DNA of 64,000 bases from Streptomyces fragilis (GTDB taxonomy: Bacteria > Actinomycetota > Actinomycetes > Streptomycetales > Streptomycetaceae): positions 434,001 through 498,000 of the forward strand of contig NZ_BEVZ01000005.1 of assembly GCF_003112515.1 (NCBI RefSeq), given 5' to 3'. Of this stretch, positions 41,617 to 52,971 are shown piece by piece. The translations under genes were made by a program, and so were the position numbers. How positions within the stretch are numbered: the stretch's first letter is position 1; every line of letters begins with the position of its first letter. The notes below the pieces were generated by a model. It was given only the letters and a program-made list of their open reading frames with translations, searched no databases and was not told where the DNA came from.

Positions 41617-41680
41617 CCCCGCACCTTGATGGCGGCGGGGCCCCGGCTCCCCGCACCTTGATGGCGGCGGGGCCCCGGCT
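41617..41680. repeat. Perfect 32-bp tandem duplication after dusB
   Basis: Two exact 32-bp copies, 41617-41648 and 41649-41680, each with GGGGCCCC and CACCTTGATGG. A partial third begins before it (GACGGGGCCCC). Likely slippage of a terminator-like element. Confidence 0.85.
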
Positions 41681-41717
41681 TCCCGCACCCGGCCGCACGG
41701 CACAGGGACGGAACGAC

Positions 41718-41753
41718 GGACGGCCACGCCCCCGGGATGGGGCGGGGCCGTCC
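41718..41753. terminator. Convergent terminator hairpin
   Basis: GGACGGCCACGCCCC (41718-41732) pairs with GGGGCGGGGCCGTCC (41739-41753), one mismatch, 6-nt loop. Between dusB and the converging GH6 cellulase. Confidence 0.65.
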
Positions 41754-41790
41754 TGCCGTGCGGTGGGTGCGACGGGACGCGCGGCCCGGT

Positions 41791-43026
41791 CTACCAGTCG
41801 GTGTTGAACTTCAGCGCCGGGACCGCGTTGGCCGCCAGGCCGTGCGCCTGGTCCGGCCACCAGGCACCGGCCGCCGGGTCGACGACGCCGTACTCGGGGT
41901 CCTCGGGCCCGGCGGTGCCGCGGGTGCAGCTGCCGTCGGACTCACCGGGAACCTTGATCCACAGGTACGCGTCGAGCAGCGGGACGCCGGTCTGGCTGGT
42001 GGGGCGCACACCGAGGCCGCGGTTGGGCGGGTTGCACCACTCCTGCGGGTCCGGGTAGGTCGCGGTCGGCGTCCACGGACCCTTGCCGTTGCGGCTGGTG
42101 TCGATCACGAAGTGGGTCAGCCGCGCGTCGGCGGGCACGTGCGAGGCGTACCAGCTGTCGGCGTCGGCGGCCGGCCACCACTGGTTGGCGCAGTCACCCG
42201 GCGCGGCGCCCTCGGTGTTCTGCAGGTACCAGATGCACTTGGAGATCTGGGTGCCGTAGCGGATCAGCTCGCTGTCGGTGCGGTAGTTGGAGACGTTGAG
42301 GAAGAAGCCCTGCGCCCGGGCCACCCCGCCGTCGATGAGCAGCTCGGCGATCTCGCCGACGGCGTGCCAGGAGCTGTGACCGGCGTCCAGGTAGGTCACC
42401 GTGCCGGGCTGCTGGGCCAGCCGGTCCACCGCGTCGTTGATCTCGTCGAGCCGGGTGGCCTGCTGCTCGGCGGTGCCGCCGCAGAAGGCGGGGGAGAGGG
42501 CCAGGCCGTCCGGTTCGAGGATGACCACGGTCTTCCGGTCGCCGATGCCCTTGGCCAGGGCGTCGACCCAGGCGGCGTACTCCGCGCTGTTGGACGCGCC
42601 GCCGGCCGAGTACTGCGAGCAGTCGCGGCCCGGCACGTTGTAGGCGACGGTGACCGGGACCCGCTGCTGCGGCGCGGCCTTGGACTGGAGCAGGGCCATC
42701 GCGTCGGTCGTCTGCTTGAGCGTGGTGGAACCGGTGAACCACTCGGCGACCGGGTACGACGCCATCGCGTCCATCAGCTTGGCGTTCGCCGTGTCCCCCG
42801 CCTTGCGGTCGGCGAGGGCCTGCGCGAAGGCCTTGCTGTTCCCCTCGATGTAGAACTTGGTGCCCGGGGTGAGCGTGTGCCCGGACGAGGCGGCGGCGGG
42901 CGCGGTCCGCGGCTGGCCCGCGACGGAGGCGTCACGCGCCGCGGCCGGGGTCATGCACAGACCTAACAGTGCGGTGGCCGCGGCGGCGGCGGCGAAGCCG
43001 GAGCGGGCCCTGGGTATGAGGCGCAC
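41791..43026 (-). CDS. Secreted GH6 family cellulase (cellobiohydrolase/endoglucanase)
   Basis: A 411-residue precursor. A signal peptide with a hydrophobic core FAAAAAATALLGLCMTPAAA is followed by the GH6 catalytic domain: VAYNVPGRDCSQYSAGGA, VVILEPDGLA (the D-G signature), LDAGHSSW, NVSNYRTDSE, and VIDTSRNGKGPW with WCNPPNRGLG. Disulfide Cys pairs are expected. No CBM is visible, unlike many Streptomyces GH6 enzymes. The GTG start (43026) follows GAAAGG. A perfect CebR palindrome lies 51 bp upstream, which indicates cellobiose-induced expression. Confidence 0.93.
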   Translation of the reverse strand: MRLIPRARSGFAAAAAATALLGLCMTPAAARDASVAGQPRTAPAAASSGHTLTPGTKFYIEGNSKAFAQALADRKAGDTANAKLMDAMASYPVAEWFTGSTTLKQTTDAMALLQSKAAPQQRVPVTVAYNVPGRDCSQYSAGGASNSAEYAAWVDALAKGIGDRKTVVILEPDGLALSPAFCGGTAEQQATRLDEINDAVDRLAQQPGTVTYLDAGHSSWHAVGEIAELLIDGGVARAQGFFLNVSNYRTDSELIRYGTQISKCIWYLQNTEGAAPGDCANQWWPAADADSWYASHVPADARLTHFVIDTSRNGKGPWTPTATYPDPQEWCNPPNRGLGVRPTSQTGVPLLDAYLWIKVPGESDGSCTRGTAGPEDPEYGVVDPAAGAWWPDQAHGLAANAVPALKFNTDW

Positions 43027-43077
43027 GGATCGGACCTTTCACAGTCGATGGCGACGACGACGGGAGCTGAACCGGTT

Positions 43078-43091
43078 TGGGAGCGCTCCCA
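43078..43091. promoter_or_regulatory. CebR box upstream of GH6 cellulase
   Basis: Perfect 14-bp palindrome TGGGAGCGCTCCCA, the operator of the LacI-family repressor CebR in Streptomyces, released by cellobiose/cellotriose. It lies 52 bp upstream of the GH6 start. Confidence 0.9.
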
Positions 43092-43415
43092 GCGGGGTGC
43101 GCACGCCATCAAGCCAGGGGGCCTGTGCCCATGTCAAGAGATCGGACGTGTCCCAGGTGCCCGTCCGGCCACACCGGTCCCTCGCCGGGCAGGTCTGTCG
43201 CTCGCCGGACCCGTCCGACCCTCGCCGCACTCGTCCGTCCCTCGGCGTACTCGTCCGTCCCTCGCCGGACACGGGGGCCCCGGCACGGGAGCCGTGCCGG
43301 GGCGTGCGCCGTCCGGGACGGTGCCGGGGGTGCGAGCCGTGCCGGGAGGTGCCGGGGGTGTGAGCCGTGCCGGGAGGTGCCGGGGCGCGTGCGGGTGGGG
43401 GACCGCTGCCGGTCG
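43092..43415. other. Spacer with degenerate repeats between GH6 and GH63 genes
   Basis: About 320 bp with no gene. It holds repeats of TCGTCCGTCCCTCGCCGGAC-like units (~43195-43270) and of GTGCCGGGGGTGCGAGCC-like units (~43320-43390). A perfect 11-bp hairpin is at 43278-43302 (CCCCGGCACGG / complement, 3-nt loop), probably the terminator of the minus-strand GH63-like gene. Confidence 0.65.
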
Positions 43416-45140
43416 CTAGACCGTGGGCGTCGCGGGTGCCGTGCCGGTGGCGGCGGGGGTGCCGGCTGTGGGCGCTCCGTGTGCGGCGGCCGCTCCGTGT
43501 GCGGTGGTCCGGTCGTGCACGGCCGTGCGGATGGAGCGGGCGATCTCCACGAACGCGTCCTCCGAGCGGTGCAGGAGGTCCAGGGTGAGCGCGGCGGTCC
43601 AGGAGAACTCCCGCGCGCCGCAGGCCTCGCCGGTGAACGGGTCCACGTACTCCGCGAAGTCGGAGGAGCCCGCCGTCGTGATCAGCGCCTCGCGCAGCCC
43701 GGCGGCGAGTCCGGTACGGTCGTGCATCCGCAGGCCGCGCTCCACCAGCCAGCCGACGTTGAACCAGGCCGGGCCGCGCCAGTACCGGTGCGGGTCGAAG
43801 CAGGCGCCGGTCAGGTCGTAGCTCGGCACCAGCCGGGTGGACGAGCCCAGCCCGAAGCGGGGGCCGGTGAGGGTGTCCACCAGGCGGGCGACGACCTCCT
43901 CGGGCAGCGTGGGCAGGATCAGCGGGAGCAGTCCGGCCACCCCGTGCTCCTCGACCAGCTCGTCGGTGAGGACGTCACGGCAGAGGAAGACGCCGTGGCG
44001 TTCGTCCCAGAGCCGGTCCACCAGGACGCGGGTCAGCCGCGCGGCGCGGACGTGCCGGGGGGCGGGGTCGATGCCGAGCTCGGCCTCGATCAGCCCCAGC
44101 GCGTGCTCGGAGGCGATCAGCAGCGCGTTGAACGACGGGTCCTCCACGGCGAACTCGCCGCCGCCGTCCACGTAGCCGCGGTCGCGGTAGTCCATGGCCA
44201 GCTTCACGTACCGGCCGTAGTCCAGGTCGGTGGGCCGGTCCTCGGGCGCGCCGTGCGCCAGGTCCGCGCGGGTGAAGGAGCCCGCCGGGGCCGGCGTCAC
44301 CCGGGACAGGGGCGGGTCCCAGCAGGGGCTGTTGTCCATGCCCTGCTCCCACGGGTGCACCACGCTGACCAGGCCGCCGCCGCCCAGGTCCCGGTGGCGC
44401 AGCAGGTAGTTGTGCCAGGACACCAGCTGCGGGTAGGCGCGGCGCAGGAAGCCCTCGGTCCTCGACAGGCCCGGATCCGCGCGGTGCGTCAGCCACACGG
44501 CCAGCGCGTGCACCGGCGGCTGGACGATGCCCGAGGTCTGCAGGACCGGCGGTGCGCCCGAGGGCCGGCCGTCGGTGCGGGAGCGCCAGAAGTCGGGGCT
44601 GGGGAAGTAGGCGTCGTGCGGCACCGCGGGGTTGAAGACGATGTGCGGGATCCGGCCGTCGTCCCACTGGGAGGAGAAGAGCGTCCGCAGCTCGGTCTGG
44701 GCGCGCACGGGGGAGAGGTGGCGCAGGCCGATGGCGATGAAGGCGGAGTCCCACGACCACTGGTGGGGGTAGAGCGAACGCGAGGGCACGGTCGAGGCGC
44801 CCTGCCAGTTGCCGTCCAGGACCAGGGCCGCCCGGGCGTGCAGCGAGGCGGTGAGGGAGGCCGGGGCGAAGGGGACGGCGGCGCCGGTGGCGGGCTCGGC
44901 GACGGCGGCGCCGAAGCCGGTGAGGGTGCTCGCGGTCACGGCGGTCGCGGTCATGGCGGTGGCGGTCACGGCGGCGGTGGCGGTCGCGGTCATGGCGGTC
45001 GCGGTCTCGGCGGCGGTCGCGGCGGTCGTCGCGGGAACCGAGGAGGGCAGTGGGTGGACGGGATCCGCAGGCTCCGCGGTCTGTTCCGCGGTCTCCGCCC
45101 GTCGGGCGTGACCGACGTCGGCAGGGGCTGGGGTGTCCAC
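43416..45140 (-). CDS. MGH1/GH63-type glycoside hydrolase
   Basis: A protein of about 574 residues. The catalytic (alpha/alpha)6 domain shows LYPHQWSWDSAFIAIGLR, VVHPWEQGMDNSPCWD and AWFNVGWLVERGLR, the blocks of GH63/MGH1-like alpha-glycosidases (alpha-mannosidase/glucosidase types). The catalytic acids are likely in the WDSAF and DNSPCW regions. No signal peptide; the N-terminal 90 residues are a low-complexity Ala/Thr tract from a DNA microsatellite, so the true start is uncertain. GTG 45140 follows GGAGAGAG. Substrate unclear. Confidence 0.82.
   Translation of the reverse strand: MDTPAPADVGHARRAETAEQTAEPADPVHPLPSSVPATTAATAAETATAMTATATAAVTATAMTATAVTASTLTGFGAAVAEPATGAAVPFAPASLTASLHARAALVLDGNWQGASTVPSRSLYPHQWSWDSAFIAIGLRHLSPVRAQTELRTLFSSQWDDGRIPHIVFNPAVPHDAYFPSPDFWRSRTDGRPSGAPPVLQTSGIVQPPVHALAVWLTHRADPGLSRTEGFLRRAYPQLVSWHNYLLRHRDLGGGGLVSVVHPWEQGMDNSPCWDPPLSRVTPAPAGSFTRADLAHGAPEDRPTDLDYGRYVKLAMDYRDRGYVDGGGEFAVEDPSFNALLIASEHALGLIEAELGIDPAPRHVRAARLTRVLVDRLWDERHGVFLCRDVLTDELVEEHGVAGLLPLILPTLPEEVVARLVDTLTGPRFGLGSSTRLVPSYDLTGACFDPHRYWRGPAWFNVGWLVERGLRMHDRTGLAAGLREALITTAGSSDFAEYVDPFTGEACGAREFSWTAALTLDLLHRSEDAFVEIARSIRTAVHDRTTAHGAAAAHGAPTAGTPAATGTAPATPTV
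44931..45031. repeat. GGCGGT-type microsatellite in GH63-like gene
   Basis: Imperfect GCGGTC/GGCGGT hexamer repeat, encoding the (T-A)n tract MTATATAAVTATAMTATAV near the N-terminus. Six-bp units keep frame. May mark an unstructured tail. Confidence 0.8.
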
Positions 45141-45977
45141 GGGGGCTCTCTCCAACAAGATCACATCGAAGAGCAGACGTGACGTGACGGTGTGACGGGC
45201 GCCACACGCTTCGTCAGGTCTGCCGGAAGGTAGGTCTAGCAAGCACGCGAAACCATCATGTAATCGACATTTCACAAAGCACAAGGGTCGGCGTGTCCGG
45301 CGCTCGCCGCCCAACGGCTGCGAATGACCCCGCGGGTGGGTCTGACCTGCGGTAACTCCCCCGCGGGCGAAGGGCTGTGAGACGCCCCGCACTTCGCGCG
45401 GTGACCGTTCCTTCACGGGTCCACCGGGGTGTCGCCGCGGCGCACCCGGGGCGAGCGGAAGATCGTCCGAGATCTGTCCGGAACCGCACCCCTCTCCCTG
45501 CCGCTCCCGCCACCGGGGTGGGGTCGGCGTGCCCCGGCCGAGGACGCCGGCCTGCGGTCCGCCACCCAAGTGTGCAGGCGGGCGCCTTTCCGCGGGGCGT
45601 CCGGATGGTGAAATCCGGCACCCGTCGGGGCGTGATTCTCGCCACCCTTGATAGAGGGACCGCTCAGATGAGCGTAAAGCCGCTGACTGCACAACATCAA
45701 GCCGTGGCACTGGGTGCCATTCGATGATCGTTCATCGGTCAAATTCAGACGAGCTACAACCCTGCTCATGTGAGCGGCTACCCTGCTCCTTCTGGGCGTG
45801 TCCGTTCAAGAGTTGAACACATCCCGCAGCGGAAGCTTGCCAAGTCTTGACTTGGTGATCATCGGTCGAGACCCCTTCGCGGCAGGGGCTTCGAAGGTGG
45901 ACGTACCCATAACCCCTGGATCTGGGTATGTTCCTCGCCGTCAGGGCAGTCATCGCGTCCTCGAGGAGTCGAGAACC
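45141..45977. other. 837-bp regulatory region between GH63-like gene and ppdK
   Basis: No convincing gene. It includes a locally A+T-rich part near 45230-45290 (candidate promoter of the divergent GH63-like gene) and, 50-75 bp before ppdK, the inverted repeat TACCCA (45904-45909) / TGGGTA (45923-45928), a candidate operator or hairpin. An ORF from 45798 in frame with ppdK is read here as leader, because its codons have poor third-position bias. Confidence 0.6.
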
Positions 45978-48728
<2,751 letters not shown>

Positions 48729-48874
48729 CGCGGACTCGCGCGGCCCTGCGCCGTCACGCTTCCGGTCCGGCGGGGATGTGCTCCCGCCGGCCCGGTCCCC
48801 CGCCCCGGGGCCGGAGCCGGTCACGTTCCGTGACCCTCACCCGGCCGGCTTCCTCCCGGCTCCGGAGCACCATG

Positions 48875-48907
48875 AGAGGCGGCACCCTGTGCGGGGGTGC
48901 CGCCTCT
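48875..48907. terminator. Bidirectional terminator between ppdK and PhoX gene
   Basis: Perfect 13-bp stem AGAGGCGGCACCC (48875-48887) / complement (48895-48907), 7-nt loop, between convergent genes. Confidence 0.85.
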
Positions 48908-48922
48908 TCCGTGCACGGGGCG

Positions 48923-50080
48923 TCAGGTGCGGAAGGGGCCCGTGACCTCGTAGGTGATGCCGCCGGAGGAGGAGCCGGAGGTGCCGCGCTGGCTGGAGAA
49001 GTAGAGGCGGCGGCCGTCGGGGGAGAACGCGGGGCCGGTGATCTCCGAGGCGGACTGCCCCTCCACCCGGAGGAACGGGGCGACCACACCGGCCGGGGTG
49101 ATCACGCAGATCTCCAGGTTCCCCCCGTCCTCCGCGACGTACAGGTCCCCGGACGCAGTGCCCGTGACGTTGTCCACGCCGGTGAGCGGCGCCGTGCCGC
49201 TGGTGACGAGGGAGTCGTCGTAGGCGAGGGAGATGGTCTGCGCCGCCGCGTCGTAGGCCCAGACCCGGTTGTCCCCCTTGGTGGTGAACCAACACGTGCC
49301 GTTCGCGTAGTAGCAGCCCTCGCCGCCGTTGAACCGCTTCGTGCCGGAGACCTGGTTGCGGGTGGCGGTCGCCCCCGTCGGGTCCGGGACCCGCGCCCAC
49401 GTGACCGAGCCGCTGGTGGCGGAGGAGCCGACCATCACCTCCAGCGTGCCGGAGGACAGGTCGCCCCACGTCGTCGGCCGGAAGCGGTAGAACGCGCCGT
49501 CGGAGACGTCCTCGGTCAGGTAGATGACCCCCCGCTGCGGGTCGCAGGCCGCCGCCTCGTGCTTGAACCGGCCCATCGCGTCCCGCCGCACCGCCGCCTT
49601 CACGCCCCACGGGTCGGTCTCGTACACGTAGCCCCGGTCGACCTCCTCGCAGGAGAGCCAGGTGTTCCACGGGGTCTTGCCGCCGGCGCAGTTGACGTTG
49701 GTGTTGGACAGGATGCGGTACGCGCCCGTGACGGTGCCGGAGGAGCTGAACCTCACCGCGCCCGCGCCGCCCGTGGAGCTGATCTCCGAGTTGGAGACGT
49801 AGATCCAGCCGCTGCCGTCCGCGTAGCAGGCGCCGCCGTCGGGGGCGTCGTGCCAGGTGTAGTTGGTGCCGGAGACCTTCTGCCGGGAGCGGGCGATCAC
49901 CCGGCTGGTGAAGCCGGAGGGCAGCCGGATGCCGTTCGCGTCCGCGGCGCCGAGCGCGCCGTAGGGGCCGGCGCCCGGCTGCGCGGGGGCGGCGTGGGCG
50001 GCCCCGCGCCACAGGGTCCCGCCGAAGGCGGCGGCCGTGCCGCCGAGGACGGCGGCGCGCAGGAGGTTGCGACGTTCCAC
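48923..50080 (-). CDS. PhoX/DUF839-like secreted protein (possible phosphatase)
   Basis: A 385-residue precursor. A Tat-like N-terminus ERRNLLRAAVLGGTAAAFGG ends with AHAAPAQ. The mature part is a beta-propeller DUF839/PhoX domain: WLSCEEVDRGYVYETD, HEAAACDPQRGVIYLTED, GGEGCYYANG and PAFSPDGRRLYFSSQR. PhoX-type enzymes are calcium-dependent alkaline phosphatases; conserved acidic ligands fit, but this is a short form and might not be active. GTG 50080 has GGAG at five nt; GTG 50086 lies on top of that site. Confidence 0.83.
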   Translation of the reverse strand: MERRNLLRAAVLGGTAAAFGGTLWRGAAHAAPAQPGAGPYGALGAADANGIRLPSGFTSRVIARSRQKVSGTNYTWHDAPDGGACYADGSGWIYVSNSEISSTGGAGAVRFSSSGTVTGAYRILSNTNVNCAGGKTPWNTWLSCEEVDRGYVYETDPWGVKAAVRRDAMGRFKHEAAACDPQRGVIYLTEDVSDGAFYRFRPTTWGDLSSGTLEVMVGSSATSGSVTWARVPDPTGATATRNQVSGTKRFNGGEGCYYANGTCWFTTKGDNRVWAYDAAAQTISLAYDDSLVTSGTAPLTGVDNVTGTASGDLYVAEDGGNLEICVITPAGVVAPFLRVEGQSASEITGPAFSPDGRRLYFSSQRGTSGSSSGGITYEVTGPFRT

Positions 50081-50432
50081 GTGCACTCCAGGGGTGAGGG
50101 GTACGCGGCCCGGCCGCCGGACGGCGACCGGGGGTTCTGCCTCGTGCCGCAGGGGAGCGTAGGAGTGCCGCCCGGACCTGCCGTCCAACCCGCTGCGAAC
50201 ACCGCATGTACGGCCGATGACGGTGCGCCTGCCTCCGCCGCCCCTGCCGGCCGTCCTGGCCGAACGTCGGCCGGTGGCCGTCCCGCGAGCGCGTGGCCTG
50301 CCGCTCACCCCTCGGGTCCCGGGCCGCCCGCTCGCGAGGAGAGGGGGCCCGCCGCCACCTAGGCAAGGGTCAGCCGGTGGGAGATCCTCCGTAGTCGTGC
50401 CCCACACGACTAGCGACACCGCCTGACCCGGG

Positions 50433-50625
50433 AAGATCAGTGCCGTCACCCTGTTCGTGGAGGACCTGGAGGCCACGAAGCGGTTCTACCGTGAGGTGTT
50501 CCGCCTGCCGGTGACGTACGAGGACGACGACTCGGCCGTGTTCGGCTTCGGAGACACCCTCGTCAACCTGCCGCGGACCACCGCGGCGCACCCGCTGATC
50601 GGCCCCGCGCGCGCGCCGCCCCGGA
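50433..50625 (+). pseudogene. Remnant of a VOC/glyoxalase-like gene, start codon lost
   Basis: Codons 50433-50622 read KISAVTLFVEDLEATKRFYR and LVNLPRTTAAHPLIGPA, the first ~60 residues of a typical VOC protein (such proteins usually begin MKISAVTLF). Where the start Met should be there is GGG, and a TGA precedes at 50424. The frame is lost after about 50622. No C-terminal half is found. Confidence 0.75.
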
Positions 50626-50679
50626 TGCCGTCGTCGACGCCCTCGACGCCCCCCAGGACGCCAGGCAGGTGGCCCCGAC

Positions 50680-50919
50680 GTGCCGCACACCGAGGTGTTC
50701 GACCGGTACCGCAGGGAGGTGGACCTCGCGAACGCCGCCGTTGCCGCGGACGCGGACACCCCTCTGGCCTGGTGGCCGCACCACCTCTTCGGCGAACCGC
50801 ACCTGCACACCGTCCGGGACGTCCTGCTGCACGTCATCACCGAGACCGCGTGCCACGCCGGACATCTCGACTCCGCCCGGGAGCTCATCGACGGCCGACG
50901 ATGGCTGGTCCTGACCTGA
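50680..50919 (+). pseudogene. Remnant of a DinB (DUF664) gene, C-terminal part only
   Basis: 79 codons from GTG 50680 read a DinB-like C-terminal half: FDRYRREVDLANAAVAAD, then VRDVLLHVITETACHAGHLD and RELIDGRRWLVLT. The metal-site HxxxH/HAGH block is present but the N-terminal helices with the first His are absent, so it looks like a broken gene fused to the VOC remnant by deletion. It might be translated as a short protein, which seems unlikely. Confidence 0.65.
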
Positions 50920-51071
50920 ACCGGACGTTCGCTGCCCGCCCGGCCTTCCGGGCCTGATCTCGGCAGGTCGGAGCGGGTGCCCGTGACCGCGTGGGCCTCT
51001 CGTGCCGGTGCCCCGGGTGTCCTACCGTGGGGGCACCGGAACCGGAACCGATGTCACGAGAGGCCTCGCTG

Positions 51072-51998
51072 ATGACCCGCTGGACCGCGTCGCAGATCCC
51101 CGACCAGAGCGGCCGCGTCGCCGTCGTCACCGGCGCCAACGGTGGGCTGGGCCTGGTCACCGCCCTGGAGCTGGCCCGCCGCGGCGCCGAGGTGGTGCTG
51201 GCCTGCCGGGACGTGGCCAAGGGACGCCAGGCCGCCACCGGGATCGAGGCCGCCGTCCCCGCCGCGCGCGTCGACGTCGCCCGGCTGGACCTGGCCGACC
51301 TCGCCTCGGTGCGGGCGTTCGCGGACGGCCTCCCGCACGAGCGGCTCGACCTCCTGGTCAACAACGCCGGCGTGATGGCGCTGCCCCACCGCACCACCGC
51401 GGACGGCTTCGAAATGCAGTTCGGCGTCAACCACCTCGGCCACTTCGCCCTCACCGGCCTGCTGCTGCCCCGGCTCCTCGCCACGCCCGGCGCCCGCGTG
51501 GTCACCGTCTCCAGCTTCGCCCACGCCCTGTCCAACCTGGACATCCACGACCTCAACAGCGAGCGGGAGTACCGCCGTTGGGTGGCGTACGGCCGCTCCA
51601 AGACGGCCAACCTGCTCTTCACGCACGAGCTCGCGCGCCGCCTGGCCGCGGCCGGCTCCGACGTGGTCGCGGCGGCCGCGCACCCCGGCTACTCCGCCAC
51701 CAACCTGACCGCCGCGGGCCCCGCGATGGAGGGCCGCCACACCCTGGGCCGCCTGCTGCGCCTCGCCGACCGTGCCGTCGCCCAGACCGCGGAGGCCGGT
51801 GCCCTCCCCACCCTCTACGCCGCCACCGCCCCCGGCGTCCGCCCCGACTCCTTCACCGGCCCGTCCTTCCTCATGTGGCGCGGCGTCCCCGCCCCGTCCT
51901 GGCGCGCCCCCTGGACCCTCGACGACCGCGCCTCGGCCCGGCTGTGGGCCGCGTCCGAAGAGCTCACCGGCGTCACCTGCACCGCCCTCAAACCGTGA
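51072..51998 (+). CDS. Short-chain dehydrogenase/reductase
   Basis: A 308-residue classical SDR: VAVVTGANGGLGLVTALELA (TGxxxGxG), NNAG (LLVNNAGVMALP), catalytic YGRSK (YxxxK) and Ser in TVSSFAH. NADP(H)-preferring from RDVAKG after beta-2. It belongs to the WW-domain-like/retinol dehydrogenase group in Streptomyces. ATG 51072 is used; ATG 51051 would add seven residues. No neighbour suggests a pathway. Confidence 0.93.
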   Translation: MTRWTASQIPDQSGRVAVVTGANGGLGLVTALELARRGAEVVLACRDVAKGRQAATGIEAAVPAARVDVARLDLADLASVRAFADGLPHERLDLLVNNAGVMALPHRTTADGFEMQFGVNHLGHFALTGLLLPRLLATPGARVVTVSSFAHALSNLDIHDLNSEREYRRWVAYGRSKTANLLFTHELARRLAAAGSDVVAAAAHPGYSATNLTAAGPAMEGRHTLGRLLRLADRAVAQTAEAGALPTLYAATAPGVRPDSFTGPSFLMWRGVPAPSWRAPWTLDDRASARLWAASEELTGVTCTALKP

Positions 51999-52264
51999 GC
52001 AGCCGCTGCCCGACCGTCAACTGCGGTCCGACGGTGGGTGTGCGCCGTGAAGGTCATGCGGGTCTCAGCGCGGAAATCGCATGCCGGCCGGGGTCGGACC
52101 GCGGCGAGCGAGGAAAGAGGTCCGGATGGCCCCGTTCGCCTGGCGGCGGCCATGAAACGCCGCAGCTTCCACTGGTATCGGTGGTGGACGGAGGCCCGGA
52201 CGGGTGCCCTGGTGAGCCACGAGCCGTCCCCCGGCCGTGATCAGCGACTGGCGAGACCTCGACC

Positions 52265-52666
52265 TCAGACGCCGATGAGCCGGACTCGGCCGCCGCACAG
52301 CCGGGCCATGTCGTCAACGTCCGACGTCAGCATGGCCACCGGGCCCGGCTGGCGCAGCGCCACCTCGGCCACGGTCGCGTCGATCCCGTACTTGTGACCG
52401 TGCAGACCGGCCTCTTTGAGCAGTTCCGCAGAGGCCTTGGCCGCACTTTCCGTCACCGGCTCGATCTTGACCCGGGAGAGCGCCCACCGCAGTCGCGGCA
52501 TGTTGACGCGCGCGTGACTGACTTCCACGACGGTGTTCGCGCCGACGACGAAGTCGGCACCCATGGCGTGAAAAACGTGGAACATCGCGAGAATCCCGCG
52601 GTCCTGGGCGATCCAGGCGGAGAGCCCTTCGGAGTCCAGGACAACGGTCTCGACGTGCTCGATCAC
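52265..52666 (-). CDS. PIN-domain toxin (VapC-like)
   Basis: A 133-residue PIN-domain protein, probable RNase toxin. ETVVLDSEGLSAWI has the first Asp (D11), VVEVSHARV the conserved Glu, and AMLTSDVDDMARL the C-terminal Asp pair. The GTG start overlaps the antitoxin stop by 4 bp. Length and order (antitoxin first) fit VapBC type II systems. Activity unproven. A shorter open frame upstream is in other frames. Confidence 0.86.
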   Translation of the reverse strand: MIEHVETVVLDSEGLSAWIAQDRGILAMFHVFHAMGADFVVGANTVVEVSHARVNMPRLRWALSRVKIEPVTESAAKASAELLKEAGLHGHKYGIDATVAEVALRQPGPVAMLTSDVDDMARLCGGRVRLIGV

Positions 52667-52923
52667 GCGGCACTCGCCGATCCCCGGCCTTCCGCCGTGC
52701 CGAAGATCCTCGCGCCTGCCTCGGCCAGCTCCTCCTCGGAGAAGTCTCCCTGCTCCTGCTGGTAACGCAGCAGGTCGGCCCCGAGCAGCTGGTGCCGCAG
52801 TTGCCGCGCCACCGCCTCGGCAACGTAACCGGAAACGTTGTCGGTGAGTTTCTTGAGTTCGGCGACCTGATCGGTCGGTAGTGTCACCGTGATGCGCGTC
52901 GTGTCCGCCACAAGGAGAAGCAT
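52663..52923 (-). CDS. Ribbon-helix-helix antitoxin (VapB-like)
   Basis: A protein of about 86 residues (ATG 52923). N-terminal TRITVTLPTDQVAELKKLTD is the CopG/ribbon-helix-helix DNA-binding unit, followed by SGYVAEAVARQLRHQ; the C-terminus is toxin-binding. No Shine-Dalgarno before ATG 52923 or GTG 52911, and the start lies in a palindrome, so a leaderless mRNA is possible. It neutralises the PIN toxin downstream and represses the operon. Confidence 0.83.
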   Translation of the reverse strand: MLLLVADTTRITVTLPTDQVAELKKLTDNVSGYVAEAVARQLRHQLLGADLLRYQQEQGDFSEEELAEAGARIFGTAEGRGSASAA

Positions 52924-52935
52924 ACTGCGGTATGC
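52920..52935. promoter_or_regulatory. Inverted-repeat operator at the antitoxin start
   Basis: GCATAC-TGCG-GTATGC, perfect 6-bp arms with a 4-bp centre, overlapping the ATG of the antitoxin. It is a fitting site for a ribbon-helix-helix dimer and could autoregulate the toxin-antitoxin operon. Confidence 0.7.
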
Positions 52936-52971
52936 GCGCCCGCGCCGCTGTGGTCCCCGCTGAGTCACCTG

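Noticed and set aside
37139..41860. Minus-strand open frame of 1573 codons across the NLR and DUF397 region
   Set aside because: It is the antisense shadow of the NLR, effector, DUF397 and dusB genes. Its translation is low-complexity Arg/Gly/Val-rich and lacks family motifs.
51999..52264. Possible small gene between SDR and PIN toxin
   Set aside because: Open frames here are short, lack ribosome sites and show no family; no gene called.
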